Assembly (NCBI GenBank): GCA_963729935.1
Contig: CAVSPW010000002.1
Coordinates: 496,001-560,000 of the forward strand
DNA length: 64,000 bases
DNA from: CAIKMD01 sp963729935
GTDB taxonomy: Bacteria > Pseudomonadota > Alphaproteobacteria > ATCC43930 > CGMCC-115725
Reading direction: 5' to 3'
Shown here: positions 8,050-16,544 of the stretch, piece by piece
Layout of the letters: the number at the start of each line of letters is the position of its first letter
Position numbering within the stretch: position 1 is the first letter of the stretch
Notes under the pieces: model-generated
What the model was told of the DNA's origin: nothing
What the model saw: only the letters and a program-made list of their open reading frames with translations
Database searches by the model: none
Position numbers and translations under genes: made by a program

Positions 8050-8844
8050 GTGACCGGGCGCTTCGAGACCATCCTCACCGACGAGCCGCAGCCGCATGTG
8101 CTGCGCGTGACCCTCAATCGGCCCCGATCCGCCAACGCGTTCAACACGGCGATGATGCGCGAGCTCGGCGCGCTGTGGGGCGAGCTCGGCGCCGGCACGG
8201 CCGCGCCCCGCTGCGTCGTCCTCACCGGCGCTGGCAACCGCGCTTTTTGCGCAGGCGCGGATCTGAAAGAGCGCAACGGCATGACCGATGCGCAATGGAT
8301 GGCGCAGCACGCGATCATCGAGCGACAATATGCGGCGCTCCTCGATTGCCCGGTGCCCGTGATCGCCGCGGTCAACGGTCATGCCTTCGCCGGCGGACTC
8401 GAGATGGTGCTCGCCTGCGATTTCGCCTATGCCGTCAAGGAGGCGCGGTTTGCGCTCACCGAGGTCACGCTCGGCATCATGCCCGGAGCCGGCGGCACGC
8501 AGACCTTGGCGCGCGCCGCGGGCGAAAGGCGCGCCAAGGAGATCATTCTCACCGGCAAACCGTTCGGCGCCGAGGACGCGCTGCGCTGGGGCATCGTCAA
8601 CGCGCTGTGCGAGGCCGATACCCTGATGCCGGAGGCGCTCGCGACCGCCGCGCTGATCGCCGGCAACGCGCCGCTCGCGGTGCGCGAAGCGCGGCGCGCC
8701 ATCCATGGCGGGCTCGGGGTGAGCCTCGAAGCCGGGATGCGCATCGAGATCGAATGCTACAACCGGCTCGTGCCGACCGAGGATCGCCGCGAAGGGATCA
8801 GCGCCTTCAACGAGAAGCGCAAAGCCCAATTCAGAGGCCGCTGA
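8050..8844 (+). CDS. Enoyl-CoA hydratase/isomerase family protein
   Basis: The 264-residue crotonase-fold protein has the first oxyanion-hole segment AFCAGADLKERNG and the second HAFAGGLEMVLACDFAYA, followed by the glutamate-bearing TEVTLGIMPGAGGTQTLARAAG. The two catalytic-type acidic positions expected in hydratases (E in LEMVLACD and E in LTEV) appear to be present, so hydratase activity on an enoyl-CoA is likely. It starts at GTG 8050. The acyl-CoA dehydrogenase gene begins four bases after its stop, so the pair probably carries out successive oxidation steps on one acyl-CoA. Confidence 0.88.
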   Translation: MTGRFETILTDEPQPHVLRVTLNRPRSANAFNTAMMRELGALWGELGAGTAAPRCVVLTGAGNRAFCAGADLKERNGMTDAQWMAQHAIIERQYAALLDCPVPVIAAVNGHAFAGGLEMVLACDFAYAVKEARFALTEVTLGIMPGAGGTQTLARAAGERRAKEIILTGKPFGAEDALRWGIVNALCEADTLMPEALATAALIAGNAPLAVREARRAIHGGLGVSLEAGMRIEIECYNRLVPTEDRREGISAFNEKRKAQFRGR

Positions 8845-8847
8845 GCG

Positions 8848-10017
8848 GTGGCCGCTGCAATCGCCCTCGGCGAGGATCATCCCGAGATCCGGGCCGGCGT
8901 CCGCCGGATCTGCGCGGATTTTCCGGGCGCTTACTGGCGCGATCTCGACGCCCGTCAAGAATATCCCGACGCTTACGTCGCGGCGCTCACCAAGGCCGGC
9001 TATCTCGCCGCGCTCATCCCCGAGGAATATGGCGGCGCCGGCCTGCCCTTGCGCGCGGCGAGCGTCATTCTCGAGGAGATTCACGCCGCCGGCTGCAACG
9101 CTGCCGCCTGCCACGCCCAGCTTTACATCATGGGCACGCTCCTGCGGCACGGGAGTCTCGAACAAAAGCGCCGCTACCTTCCGAAGATCGCGTCGGGCGA
9201 ATTGCGCTTGCAGGCTTTCGGCGTCACCGAGCCCACGACCGGCACCGACACGACGCGATTGAAGACCCGCGCCGAGCGCCAAGGCGACGAATACGTCGTG
9301 CGCGGCCAGAAGGTCTGGACGTCGCGCGCGCTTCATTCCGATCTGCTGCTGCTGTTGGCGCGCACGACGCCCGAACAAGACGTCAAACGCCGCAGCGAAG
9401 GGCTTTCGGTGTTTCTCGTCGATATCCGGTCCTCGCTCGGCAAGGGCCTCGAGATCCGGCCGCTGCCGGCGATGATCAATCACGCCACGACCGAGCTTTT
9501 CTTCGATGAGCTTCGCGTTCCGGCGGAAAACCTCGTCGGCGAGGAAGGCAAAGGCTTTCGCTATATTCTCGACGGGATGAACGCCGAGCGAATTCTCATC
9601 GCCTCCGAGGCATTGGGCGATGCGCGCTGGTTCATCCGGACCGCGAGCGACTACGCGAAGACGCGCATCGTCTTCGATCGCCCGATCGGGCAGAATCAGG
9701 GCGTGCAGTTTCCGCTGGCGCGCGCCCACGCCGAAACCGAGGCCGCCGATCTGATGGTGAGGAAGGCCGCAGCGCTGTTCGATGCCGGCGAGGCCTGCGG
9801 GGCCGAAGCCAATATGGCGAAGCTCCTGGCCGCCGATGCGTCCTGGCATGCGGGAGAGGCGTGCCTGCAGACGCATGGGGGTTTCGGCTTGGCGCGCGAA
9901 TACGATGTCGAGCGCAAATGGCGCGAGACGCGGCTGTTCCAGATCGCGCCGATCTCGACCAATCTCATCCTCGCCTATATCGGCGAGCATGTGCTGGGAA
10001 TGCCGCGCTCCTATTGA
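8848..10017 (+). CDS. Acyl-CoA dehydrogenase
   Basis: The 389-residue flavoprotein has all three acyl-CoA dehydrogenase segments: a helical N-terminus with LIPEEYGGAGLPL, the FAD/substrate motif LQAFGVTEPTTGTDTTRLKT with GQKVWTSRA, and a C-terminal helical domain with FDRPIGQNQGVQFPLA and LQTHGGFGLAREYDVERKWRE. It introduces a double bond into an acyl-CoA and passes electrons to ETF. The start is a GTG at 8848, four bases after the hydratase stop. Confidence 0.9.
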   Translation: MAAAIALGEDHPEIRAGVRRICADFPGAYWRDLDARQEYPDAYVAALTKAGYLAALIPEEYGGAGLPLRAASVILEEIHAAGCNAAACHAQLYIMGTLLRHGSLEQKRRYLPKIASGELRLQAFGVTEPTTGTDTTRLKTRAERQGDEYVVRGQKVWTSRALHSDLLLLLARTTPEQDVKRRSEGLSVFLVDIRSSLGKGLEIRPLPAMINHATTELFFDELRVPAENLVGEEGKGFRYILDGMNAERILIASEALGDARWFIRTASDYAKTRIVFDRPIGQNQGVQFPLARAHAETEAADLMVRKAAALFDAGEACGAEANMAKLLAADASWHAGEACLQTHGGFGLAREYDVERKWRETRLFQIAPISTNLILAYIGEHVLGMPRSY

Positions 10018-10024
10018 ACCCTTC

Positions 10025-10931
10025 TCATGGAACCGGCTGCGGCCGGCGCGGGGTTCGGCGCAGCGTTTCCCGCCACAACAGATAGAGCCCGGACGCGACC
10101 ACGATCGCCGAGCCGGCGATCAGATCGCTGGTCGGAAGATCGCCCCAGACCAGGAAGCCCACGATCATCGCCCAGATCAGCGACAGATAGTTGAACGGCG
10201 TCACCGCCGAGGTCGGCGCCAAATGGAGCGATTTGGTCCACCAGAATTGCGCGACGCCGTTGCAGATCCCGGCAGCGACGAGCAGCGCGAAATCGGCCGT
10301 CGACGGCGCCGTGAAGCCGAAAGGCAGGAGCAAAGCGGTCAGCGGCACGAGCAGCACGATCTGATAGACGATCAGCGTGTCGCTCGAACTCGGTGAGGCT
10401 CATGTGACGGATCGCGATGGCGACGGTCGAAATGAGGATCGCATTGCCGAGCGCGAAGGCGGCGCCCCATTGGAATGAGCCAGTGCCCGGATGGGTGACG
10501 AGCAGCACGCCGAGAAACCCGACCACGAGCGCGGACCAGCGGTGGATGCCGACCACCTCCTTGAGGATGAGGATCGAGAGCAGGGTCGTGAGCAGCGGCG
10601 CCGAGAAGGAAATGGCGGTCGCGCCGGCCAGCGGCATGAGCTTGAAGGCGAAGAAGATGCAGGTCATCGAGCCGAGCTGCGACACGGCGCGGCGGAAATG
10701 ATCGCGGAAGCGGTCCGTGACGAAGACGCCCAGGCCGCGGCGCGGCAGCACCAGCAGGAAGATCGGGATCAGCGCGAAGAGCGTTCGGAAGAACGCGACC
10801 TCGCCGATGGGGTAAATCGCCACCTCCCATTTGACGAGGGCGTTGACGCCGGCGAACAGCACGGTCGACAGCACCATATAGAGAATGCCGAGCGGGATAT
10901 TGTCGCGGCGCGGCGCCGCCGAAACGCTCAC
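10025..10931 (-). pseudogene. EamA/DMT-family transporter, interrupted by a one-base frameshift
   Basis: Two overlapping frames together encode one roughly 300-residue EamA protein with ten membrane segments. The N-terminal frame (from about 10931, GTG) gives IPLGILYMVLSTVLFAGVNALVKW, SFSAPLLTTLLSILILKE and ends its homology at RHMSLTEF. The C-terminal frame resumes with TLIVYQIVLLVPLTALLLPFGF and finishes NYLSLIWAMIVGFLVWGDLPTSDLIAGSAIV. The shift lies near 10378-10386 and is repaired by one added base. Both halves keep full conservation, so a sequence error or very recent mutation is more likely than an old pseudogene. Members export metabolites or amino acids. Confidence 0.8.
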
Positions 10932-11104
10932 GAAGGCGTTCCGCCGGGATGCGGAATCGCCGAGGAAGGGCCGGTCGTCGCGCCGCGCAAAACCATGGAA
11001 GGGATCATCTCGCCGAAATTTCGCCGCAATATTTTCATGGAATGGCCTGCCGGGTCCATCGGGTCTCGCGGTCGCCCGCCGATCCCGAGCGGGAGAGAAT
11101 ATCG

Positions 11105-11608
11105 ATGCGCGTCGTACTTGCGGTTCTTCTTGCCCTTCTTTTCGCCGCGCCCGCAATGGCGGCGGGGCAAATCACCTGCGCGCAAATCCCCGACGCGCAG
11201 CGTTTCGTCGCCGGCCTGAAGCCCGGGCCCAACACGCGCGAAGCCCAACGCCATCTCGAGGCGGCCCGGAAGGCCAGATCGGACAAGGATTGCGTGACCG
11301 AGCTCGGGCGGGTCAATTACTACGCCAAACGCGCGGCCGCCGCGGATAAGCGGGCGGAAAGCGCCGCTCAGTCCCGCGAGGCGAAACCGGCCGGCAAAGC
11401 CAAACCGGCAAAGACCCGCGCGGCCGCCAAGCCCGGCGCCACCCGGACGGCCCCCGAGAAGGCCGCGGAAATCCAGGCGAGCGGCAGCGCTCTGCCCCGG
11501 CGAAAGCCGCCTCTGCCGATCAAATGCGCCGACCCGCTGCATCAGGACCGCCCGGGCGGCAGCGACTACAAAGGACTGCCCGTGCCCGGCTGCAAGTCCG
11601 TCTTCTAA
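11105..11608 (+). CDS. Secreted hypothetical protein with Lys/Ala-rich linker
   Basis: The 167-residue product opens with a signal peptide (MRVVLAVLLALLFAAPAMAAG). Four cysteines (ITCAQ, DKDCVTE, IKCADPL, PGCKSVF) frame a low-complexity middle rich in Ala, Lys and Pro. A helical region near residues 40-70 (NTREAQRHLEAARKARSDKDCVTELGRVNYYAKRA) is seen in small periplasmic proteins. I do not know its function. GGGAGAG precedes the ATG at 11105. It is divergent from the EamA gene, so the two may share a promoter region. Confidence 0.65.
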   Translation: MRVVLAVLLALLFAAPAMAAGQITCAQIPDAQRFVAGLKPGPNTREAQRHLEAARKARSDKDCVTELGRVNYYAKRAAAADKRAESAAQSREAKPAGKAKPAKTRAAAKPGATRTAPEKAAEIQASGSALPRRKPPLPIKCADPLHQDRPGGSDYKGLPVPGCKSVF

Positions 11609-11711
11609 AGGTCGGCCGCACCCTCGGCCTCGCCCATCCGGGGCCCGCCAATTCCCTTGCCACCGGCCCGCAAGAGGTGCAAGAATTGGTTAATAAAAGG
11701 GGGTAGCGGCA

Positions 11712-12338
11712 ATGTTTCGCCTGACGGGTGGGGCGTTATTGCTTGTTTTACTGGTGCTTGCCGGCACGACGACCGTGTCGGCGCAGATGGCGCCGCCGAC
11801 TCCCATGACCGGCACGCCGACGGTCCCCAAGACCTTGCCGATCATTGGCGGCAGCGCGCTCGCAGTCGATCGTACGAATGTCGCGGTCGCCTCGGCCGCC
11901 GAGAACGCGGACAATGTGACGACCTTGATCGCGATCGGCGCGAGCCCGGACGATGTCGACCGGAGCGGACGCACCGGCCTCATCTATGCGGCCTTGTCCA
12001 ATTCCGCCCGCGTCGCGCAAACGCTGATCGAACACGGCGCCTCGATCAACCTTCGCGACAAGCTCGGCTATACCGCGCTGCATTGGGCGGCCGAGCACGG
12101 CAGCGTCGCCGTGATGCGCCTCTTGCTCGCGGCGCGCGCCGCGGTCGACGCGCAGAATTTTCAGGGCATAACCCCGCTCATGCTCGCGGCACGGACCGGA
12201 AATCTGGCGGCGATCCGGCTCCTGTTGCAAAACCACGCCGACCCGGCGAAGCAGGATTACACCGGCCGCGACGCGGCAGGCTGGGCCGCGAACCACGGCG
12301 CGGAGCAGCTTTTGGCCAGCGCGTCGACGACGCGATAG
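11712..12338 (+). CDS. Secreted ankyrin-repeat protein
   Basis: The 208-residue protein has a signal peptide (about residues 1-24, ending TVSAQ), a short Pro/Thr-rich spacer and then four to five ankyrin repeats from about residue 60. Clear repeat cores are GRTGLIYAALSNSARVAQTLIEHGASIN, LGYTALHWAAEHGSVAVMRLLL and GITPLMLAARTGNLAAIRLLLQNHADP. Ankyrin repeats bind other proteins; a periplasmic location is implied by the signal peptide. The partner is unknown. It runs towards the convergent ArsC-like gene. Confidence 0.85.
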   Translation: MFRLTGGALLLVLLVLAGTTTVSAQMAPPTPMTGTPTVPKTLPIIGGSALAVDRTNVAVASAAENADNVTTLIAIGASPDDVDRSGRTGLIYAALSNSARVAQTLIEHGASINLRDKLGYTALHWAAEHGSVAVMRLLLAARAAVDAQNFQGITPLMLAARTGNLAAIRLLLQNHADPAKQDYTGRDAAGWAANHGAEQLLASASTTR

Positions 12339-12397
12339 CGCCGCCTTTTACCGCCGGCCGTCCCGAGACCGCGGGACGCGCGCGGCGATCACGCGCC

Positions 12398-12757
12398 TCA
12401 GCGCAGGGCGGCCTCGCATTCGGCCGGCTTGAAGCCGACGAGCCGGCGGCCGCCGAGATCGAGCACCGGCCGCTTGATCATCGAGGGCTGAGCCAGCATC
12501 AGCGCGATCGCCTTCTTCTCGTCGAGGCCTTGGCGGTCCTTCTCGGGCAGCTTGCGGAAGGTCGTGCCGGCGCGGTTGAGCAGCCTCTCCCAGCCCAGCT
12601 CGCGCGCCCAGCTTTCGAGGCGCGCGCGGTCGATCCCCTCGGTCTTGTAATCGTGAAACGCGTAGGCGACGCCGTGCCCGTCGAGCCAGGCGCGCGCCTT
12701 CTTCATCGTGTCGCAGTTCTTGATGCCGTAGATCGTGACCGCTGCGGTCTTTGCCAT
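12398..12757 (-). CDS. ArsC/Spx/YffB family reductase-like protein
   Basis: The 119-residue thioredoxin-fold protein starts AVTIYGIKNCDTMKKARAWLDGHG, contains FHDYKTEGI, GTTFRKL and ends MIKRPVLDLGGRRLVGFKPAE. This is the YffB branch of the ArsC family: one cysteine in NCDTMKKA and the conserved arginine in IKRPV. YffB-like proteins are thought to be glutathione-dependent thiol reductases, and arsenate reductase activity should not be assumed. The start at 12757 has a G-rich Shine-Dalgarno; the frame extends 11 codons further without support. Confidence 0.85.
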   Translation of the reverse strand: MAKTAAVTIYGIKNCDTMKKARAWLDGHGVAYAFHDYKTEGIDRARLESWARELGWERLLNRAGTTFRKLPEKDRQGLDEKKAIALMLAQPSMIKRPVLDLGGRRLVGFKPAECEAALR

Positions 12758-12802
12758 GCGCGTGCCCCCCCGATCGTCGCGGCGTCCCATTTCTATGAGA
12801 CG

Positions 12803-12832
12803 TTGACGTATCGCTATGATACGGATACGTAT
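12803..12832 (+). promoter_or_regulatory. Operator-like palindrome and promoter candidate upstream of the VOC/tetR pair
   Basis: Within 30 bases lie TTGACG (12803-12808, -35-like), an inverted repeat CGTATC-N5-GATACG (12807-12823), a third copy of GATACG (12824-12829) and the palindrome ATACGTAT (12825-12832). The next genes encode a VOC protein and a TetR regulator. TetR proteins commonly bind short inverted repeats that overlap the promoter of their own operon, so autoregulation here is a reasonable inference. A -10 box is not clear-cut. Confidence 0.6.
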
Positions 12833-12873
12833 TACACTAAAGGGCAGGACCCGCGCAAGGAGAGGACGGAACC

Positions 12874-13296
12874 ATGGCTGCGTGCTTTCGCTATATCGTC
12901 GACGACGTCGATGCCGCGATCGGCTTTTACACCGGGCATCTCGGTTTCAAGGTCGAGATGCGCCCGGCGCCGGGATTTGCCGAAATCTCGCGCGGCGACA
13001 TGCATCTCTATCTCACGAAGCCGTCCCCGGGCGTCGGCGGCGGCGCGGCCATGCCTTCTGGCGAACAGCAAAAGCCCGGCGGCTGGAACCGCATCCACCT
13101 CATCGTCGAGGATTTGGACGGAACGATCGCCGCGCTCAAATCGGCGGGCTGCCGCTTTCGCAGCGACGCGATTCAAGGCACGGGCGGCAAGCAGATCCTG
13201 CTGGAAGACCCGTCGGGAAATCTCGTCGAGCTGTTCCAGGCCAACACGGCCGCCTATCGCGCTCCGGGCTCGAGCGCGAAAGCCGGCGGTGGCTGA
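12874..13296 (+). CDS. VOC family (glyoxalase/bleomycin-resistance-like) protein
   Basis: The 140-residue single-domain protein starts MAACFRYIVDDVDAAIGFYTGHLGFKVEMRPAPGFAEISRGDMHLYL and continues with NRIHLIVEDLDGTIAALKSAG and ILLEDPSGNLVELFQ. The layout is one beta-alpha-beta-beta-beta pair, as in small VOC enzymes. GGAG lies upstream of the ATG. The tetR gene begins eight bases before its stop, so the pair is one operon and the TetR ligand may be a substrate of this protein. Confidence 0.85.
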   Translation: MAACFRYIVDDVDAAIGFYTGHLGFKVEMRPAPGFAEISRGDMHLYLTKPSPGVGGGAAMPSGEQQKPGGWNRIHLIVEDLDGTIAALKSAGCRFRSDAIQGTGGKQILLEDPSGNLVELFQANTAAYRAPGSSAKAGGG

Positions 13297-13921
13297 AAAG
13301 CGGGCGGCGCTGCGCTCGCAACCATCCAAACCGCGAAAGGAGCGCGCGCGGGCGAAGCCTGGCACCGACCCGCGGATCGCGCGCTCGCGGCAGGTGATTC
13401 TCCAGGCCGTGCTCGAAGAGCTGAGCGATAAGGGTTATGGCGCGCTCACCATCGAATCCGCCGCGCGCCGCGCCGGCGTCGGCAAGGCGACGATCTACCG
13501 CCATTGGCCCGACAAGATCGCGCTGATCGCCGATGCGTTCAGACTGCTTCAGCAACAGCGCGACCCCGAGCTCGCGACCGGCTCGCCGCGCGAGAAGCTC
13601 GAGCGCGTGCTTCGCCATGTCGCCGAAATCGTCGCCGATTCGCCTTTCTCGGCCTGTCTCCCGGCGCTCATCGAGGGCGCGGAGCGCGACCGCGCCGTGC
13701 GGCGGTTCCACCATCATTTTCAGGCCGAGGCGCGCAAGCCGACCATCGCGCTGATCGCCGGCGGCATCGCCACGGGCGACTTCCCCTCTCGCATCGATCC
13801 CGAGCTCGCCGCTTTCGCGCTGCTCGGCGCCATCTTCTTTTGCCGCTTGATGACGGGCGCGCCTTTTCCCGCGGCGCGCGTTCCGGCGTTGATCAAGACC
13901 GTGTTCGGCGCGAACGGGTGA
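13289..13921 (+). CDS. TetR/AcrR family transcriptional regulator
   Basis: The 210-residue protein has a Lys/Arg-rich N-terminal tail, then a TetR helix-turn-helix (ILQAVLEELSDKGYGALTIESAARRAGVGKATIYRHWPDKIALIADAF) at about residues 36-85, and a helical ligand-binding domain with the TetR_C_11-like end (ALIAGGIATGDFPSRIDPELAAFALLGAIFFCRLMTG). The GTG at 13289 overlaps the VOC gene by eight bases. It probably represses its own operon through the palindromes at 12807-12832. Confidence 0.88.
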   Translation: MAEKRAALRSQPSKPRKERARAKPGTDPRIARSRQVILQAVLEELSDKGYGALTIESAARRAGVGKATIYRHWPDKIALIADAFRLLQQQRDPELATGSPREKLERVLRHVAEIVADSPFSACLPALIEGAERDRAVRRFHHHFQAEARKPTIALIAGGIATGDFPSRIDPELAAFALLGAIFFCRLMTGAPFPAARVPALIKTVFGANG

Positions 13922-13967
13922 TATAGAGCCCGGGCGGACCGCTGGCGGCGGCGCCATGCCTCCAGCC

Positions 13968-14396
13968 CTAAATATCGATGTCGTCCGGATTCGGCATCCC
14001 CTTTCCGGTTTCGAGGTAATGTTTCAAGCTGATCAGATAAAAACCCCAACGGGTCGTGGTGCTGGCGTAGCGCTGGTCGGCCTGGGCAAAGCCGCAATGC
14101 GCGAAGGCAAGCCGCGTGCCCTTTCCTTCCGGGCTCAGTTCGAACTCGATCGTCTTTCCGGGCCACGCGTCGTTGGTCAGCTGCCAGCGCACGCGCCGCG
14201 GCGGCTCGAGCGCCTCAACCTCGACCTTGGCGACGAACCGCCGCCCGAAAAAGCCGAATTCTCCGCCGCCGCCGACCTTCTGCTCGATCATTGCGTCGCG
14301 CGTCCACCAATGGCGGATGCCATCGGCGGTCGCGATCGCCGCATAGGCCTGTTCGGGCGGCGCTTGAATTTTGAGGCTGTGCATGATGTCGGGCAT
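13968..14396 (-). CDS. SRPBCC/AHSA1 domain protein (second in operon)
   Basis: The 142-residue START-like fold protein runs MPDIMHSLKIQAPPEQAYAAIATADGIRHWWTRDA, then FGFFGRRFVAKVEVEALEPPRRVRWQLTN and a terminal helix RWGFYLISLKHYLETGKGMP. Proteins of this type bind small hydrophobic ligands in a helix-grip cavity. It lies 36 bases behind another SRPBCC gene and an ArsR-type regulator, a common three-gene arrangement in soil Alphaproteobacteria. The ligand is unknown. Confidence 0.85.
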   Translation of the reverse strand: MPDIMHSLKIQAPPEQAYAAIATADGIRHWWTRDAMIEQKVGGGGEFGFFGRRFVAKVEVEALEPPRRVRWQLTNDAWPGKTIEFELSPEGKGTRLAFAHCGFAQADQRYASTTTRWGFYLISLKHYLETGKGMPNPDDIDI

Positions 14397-14432
14397 GTCG
14401 AATATCCCCTAGTCAGTTTAAATAAGGCCGGG

Positions 14433-14897
14433 TCAGTTCGCTCGATATTTGGGCGCCAAGATGACCGAGCCGGTTTCGAGCAGCGATTTGAGGTTCGAGA
14501 GGATCTGCGGCCAGCCACCCGATACGGCCTCGATGAATTTCGAGCCTTCATGCTCGATGCTGTGGGTCACGGTCAGCTTGACGGCTTCGCCCTCGGCTTC
14601 GATCTCCATGGTGCAGAGCGACCAGCCCTCCGCCTTGAATTCGGGCTTCCACTCGTTGCGCCAGCGAATGCCCAGGCGCTTGCCGGGCTCGAAGGCGACG
14701 ATCTCGCCCGCATCGGCCATCCCTCCGTCGGGAAACATGAGCTTCCACGATCCGCCGAGCTTCCATTCGGCCTCGGGCTGCGCGCCGCGCCAATATTCCT
14801 GCGCGAATTCCTTGCTCGTCAGCGCGGACCACAAGCGCTCGGGCGTGGTGCGGATATAGGTGACATAGACGAAACGGCTTTTGCCTGCGTTAGTCAT
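14433..14897 (-). CDS. SRPBCC/AHSA1 domain protein (first in operon)
   Basis: The 154-residue protein has the AHSA1 pattern FVYVTYIRTTPERLWSALTSKEFAQEYW, GGSWKLMFPDGGMADAGEIVAFEPGKRLGIRW and a C-terminal helix GGWPQILSNLKSLLETG. It begins eight bases inside the end of the ArsR-type regulator gene, so the two are translationally coupled. The two SRPBCC proteins of the operon are related but clearly different, not a recent duplication. Confidence 0.87.
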   Translation of the reverse strand: MTNAGKSRFVYVTYIRTTPERLWSALTSKEFAQEYWRGAQPEAEWKLGGSWKLMFPDGGMADAGEIVAFEPGKRLGIRWRNEWKPEFKAEGWSLCTMEIEAEGEAVKLTVTHSIEHEGSKFIEAVSGGWPQILSNLKSLLETGSVILAPKYRAN

Positions 14898-15213
14898 GGC
14901 CTTCTCCTTCCAGTTTGCTCTTCAATGCGGACAGCGCGGCCAGGCGGCGGCGCTCGAATTTCCGGATCCAGCGCTCGGCGATCTGGTTGATCGGAACGGG
15001 ATTGATGAAGTGCAGCTTTTCGCGGCCCTGGCGCTTCGCGGCGACGAGATTGGCCTCCTCGAGAATCGCCAGATGCTTGGCGACGGCCTGGCGCGTCATG
15101 TCGAGCCCCGCGCACAGCTCGCCGAGCGTCTGGCCGTTCTTGCGGTGCAGCCGGTCCAGCAAAAGCCGGCGGCTTCCATCTGCCAAAGCGCGAAACACGG
15201 CATCGTCGTTCAT
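14890..15213 (-). CDS. ArsR-family winged-helix regulator
   Basis: The 107-residue protein has a compact winged helix: DDAVFRALADGSRRLLLDRLHRKNGQTLGELCAGLDMTRQAVAKHLAILEEANLVAAKRQGREKLHFINP, then a helical tail. There is no metal-binding CxC motif of the classical ArsR type, so the signal is unlikely to be arsenic or another metal. Two starts are possible (ATG 15213, GTG 15219); neither has a strong Shine-Dalgarno. The overlapping palindromes just upstream are very probably its own operator. Confidence 0.88.
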   Translation of the reverse strand: MNDDAVFRALADGSRRLLLDRLHRKNGQTLGELCAGLDMTRQAVAKHLAILEEANLVAAKRQGREKLHFINPVPINQIAERWIRKFERRRLAALSALKSKLEGEGHD

Positions 15214-15235
15214 GCTCACGATACGTAACTGTTCA

Positions 15236-15273
15236 GTTGCCTATCTATAGGCAACCTTTTGGTTGCCTGTCAA
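15236..15273 (-). promoter_or_regulatory. Promoter of the arsR-SRPBCC operon overlapped by two nested operators
   Basis: On the minus strand TTGACA (15273-15268) and TATAGA (15249-15244) are separated by 18 bases, a good sigma-70-type promoter facing the arsR gene. Two perfect inverted repeats overlap it: GTTGCCTA/TAGGCAAC around a 4-base centre (15236-15255) and GGCAACC/GGTTGCC around TTTT (15250-15267 approximately). They share the middle half-site, giving three GTTGCC-type half-sites in 32 bases. A dimeric winged-helix repressor bound here would block RNA polymerase. Confidence 0.75.
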
Positions 15274-15385
15274 GGCGAAAAAAGACAACGGCGGGCGCCG
15301 GACGTCCGCTCTTGTTGCGCCCGGCAGCTGATCGCTGAATACTAACGCTGCCCGACGAAGGCGCGAGATCAAGAGGGGAAGATCA

Positions 15386-16144
15386 ATGTCATTCTACCGA
15401 GGCATGACCTGCGAGAACGTGACCATCAAAGGCGACAAAGCAACGCCCATAACCGCCCATGTGGCCAAGCCATCAGGTACCGGTCCCTTCCCGGGCGTCG
15501 TGCTGATCCACCATTTGCCGGGATGGAGCGAGCTCTACATCGAGACGACGCGTCGGTTCGCCCATCATGGCTATCTCGCGATCTGCGCGAACCTCTATGA
15601 GCGCGAGGGCGGGGGCAGCGACGCCAATCCCGACGATGTCGCCGCCAAGGTTCGCGCCGCGGGGGGTATCGCCGACTCCCAGATGGTCGGCGATACCGAA
15701 GCGGCCGTGAAATGGATGCGGGCGCAGCCCAATCACAACGGCAAGGTCGGTCTTATCGGCTCGTGCTCGGGCGGCCGGCACGCTTTCCTCTATGCCTGCC
15801 AGCGAAAAGATGTCGATGCCTGCGTCGAGCTTTGGGGCGGCCGCGTGGTGATGGGCAAGGATGAGCTCAACGCCAAGACCCCGGTCGCGCCGATCGACCT
15901 GACGAAGGATTTGAGCTGCCCGCTGCTCGGCCTCTTCGGCAACGAGGATCGCGCGCCGAGCCCCGAGCAGGTCAATCAGCACGAAGCCGAGCTCAAGAAG
16001 CACGGCAAGACCTATGAGTTCCACCGCTACGACGGCGCCGGCCACGGATTCTTCTACTGGCACCGGCCGCTCTATCGGCCCGAGCAGGCCATGGACGGGT
16101 GGAGCAAGATATTCGCTTTCTTCGGCAAGCATCTGGCGAAGTAG
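15386..16144 (+). CDS. Dienelactone hydrolase family protein
   Basis: The 252-residue alpha/beta-hydrolase has the cysteine nucleophile elbow GLIGSCSGGRHAFLYA, an acidic residue region LLGLFGNEDRAPSP and the histidine in DGAGHGFFYW. Cysteine rather than serine at the nucleophile position (GxCxGG) is the mark of dienelactone hydrolases, which open lactone rings of muconate-type intermediates. The real substrate is not known; no chlorocatechol genes lie nearby. A DUF6295 gene follows after 11 bases. Confidence 0.87.
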   Translation: MSFYRGMTCENVTIKGDKATPITAHVAKPSGTGPFPGVVLIHHLPGWSELYIETTRRFAHHGYLAICANLYEREGGGSDANPDDVAAKVRAAGGIADSQMVGDTEAAVKWMRAQPNHNGKVGLIGSCSGGRHAFLYACQRKDVDACVELWGGRVVMGKDELNAKTPVAPIDLTKDLSCPLLGLFGNEDRAPSPEQVNQHEAELKKHGKTYEFHRYDGAGHGFFYWHRPLYRPEQAMDGWSKIFAFFGKHLAK

Positions 16145-16155
16145 GAGGCTCGAGC

Positions 16156-16461
16156 ATGTGCACGTCCATCATCGAGGTCGTCGCCGCGGAAGGCATGGCA
16201 AAGCGTAGCGACGAATGGTTCGCGCTGTCGCACGCCGTCATCGCCTATGACCACGCGCGCCACGCGCCGCTGGGCGACGTCATCACGCTCGATTTCGTCA
16301 ACCAGGATCTCGATCCCGGCGCGCGGGCGGGGATCGAGATGACCTTGGAGACAGCCAAGGCGCTGCGCGCCGCGCTCGACCGGGCCATTGCCGCCGCCGA
16401 GTTCGAAGAAGCGGAAGTGCGCGGTAAGGGCGCGAGGCCGGGCCTCGTTCGCGCGGCGTAA
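16156..16461 (+). CDS. DUF6295-like protein
   Basis: The 101-residue protein begins MCTSIIEVVAAEGMAKRSDEWFALSHAVIAYDHARHAPLGDVITLDFVNQ and ends with a helix GIEMTLETAKALRAALDRAIAAAEFEEAE. I recognise this as the DUF6295 pattern, a small domain of unknown function. AGGAGG lies eight bases before the ATG at 16156. The close spacing suggests an operon with the dienelactone hydrolase. Confidence 0.65.
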   Translation: MCTSIIEVVAAEGMAKRSDEWFALSHAVIAYDHARHAPLGDVITLDFVNQDLDPGARAGIEMTLETAKALRAALDRAIAAAEFEEAEVRGKGARPGLVRAA

Positions 16462-16544
16462 AGTCGAGGCCGCGTGAGCTGCGCTACGTGCGGCGCGCGG
16501 CTAAGCGACCAGCGGCGCGCCGCCCCTTCTTCATATGAGCCCGG

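Noticed and set aside
11657..13921. A 754-codon open frame on the plus strand
   Set aside because: Only its last 210 codons (tetR, from 13289) have a protein-like pattern. The rest is an antisense/out-of-frame shadow over the ankyrin and ArsC-like genes.
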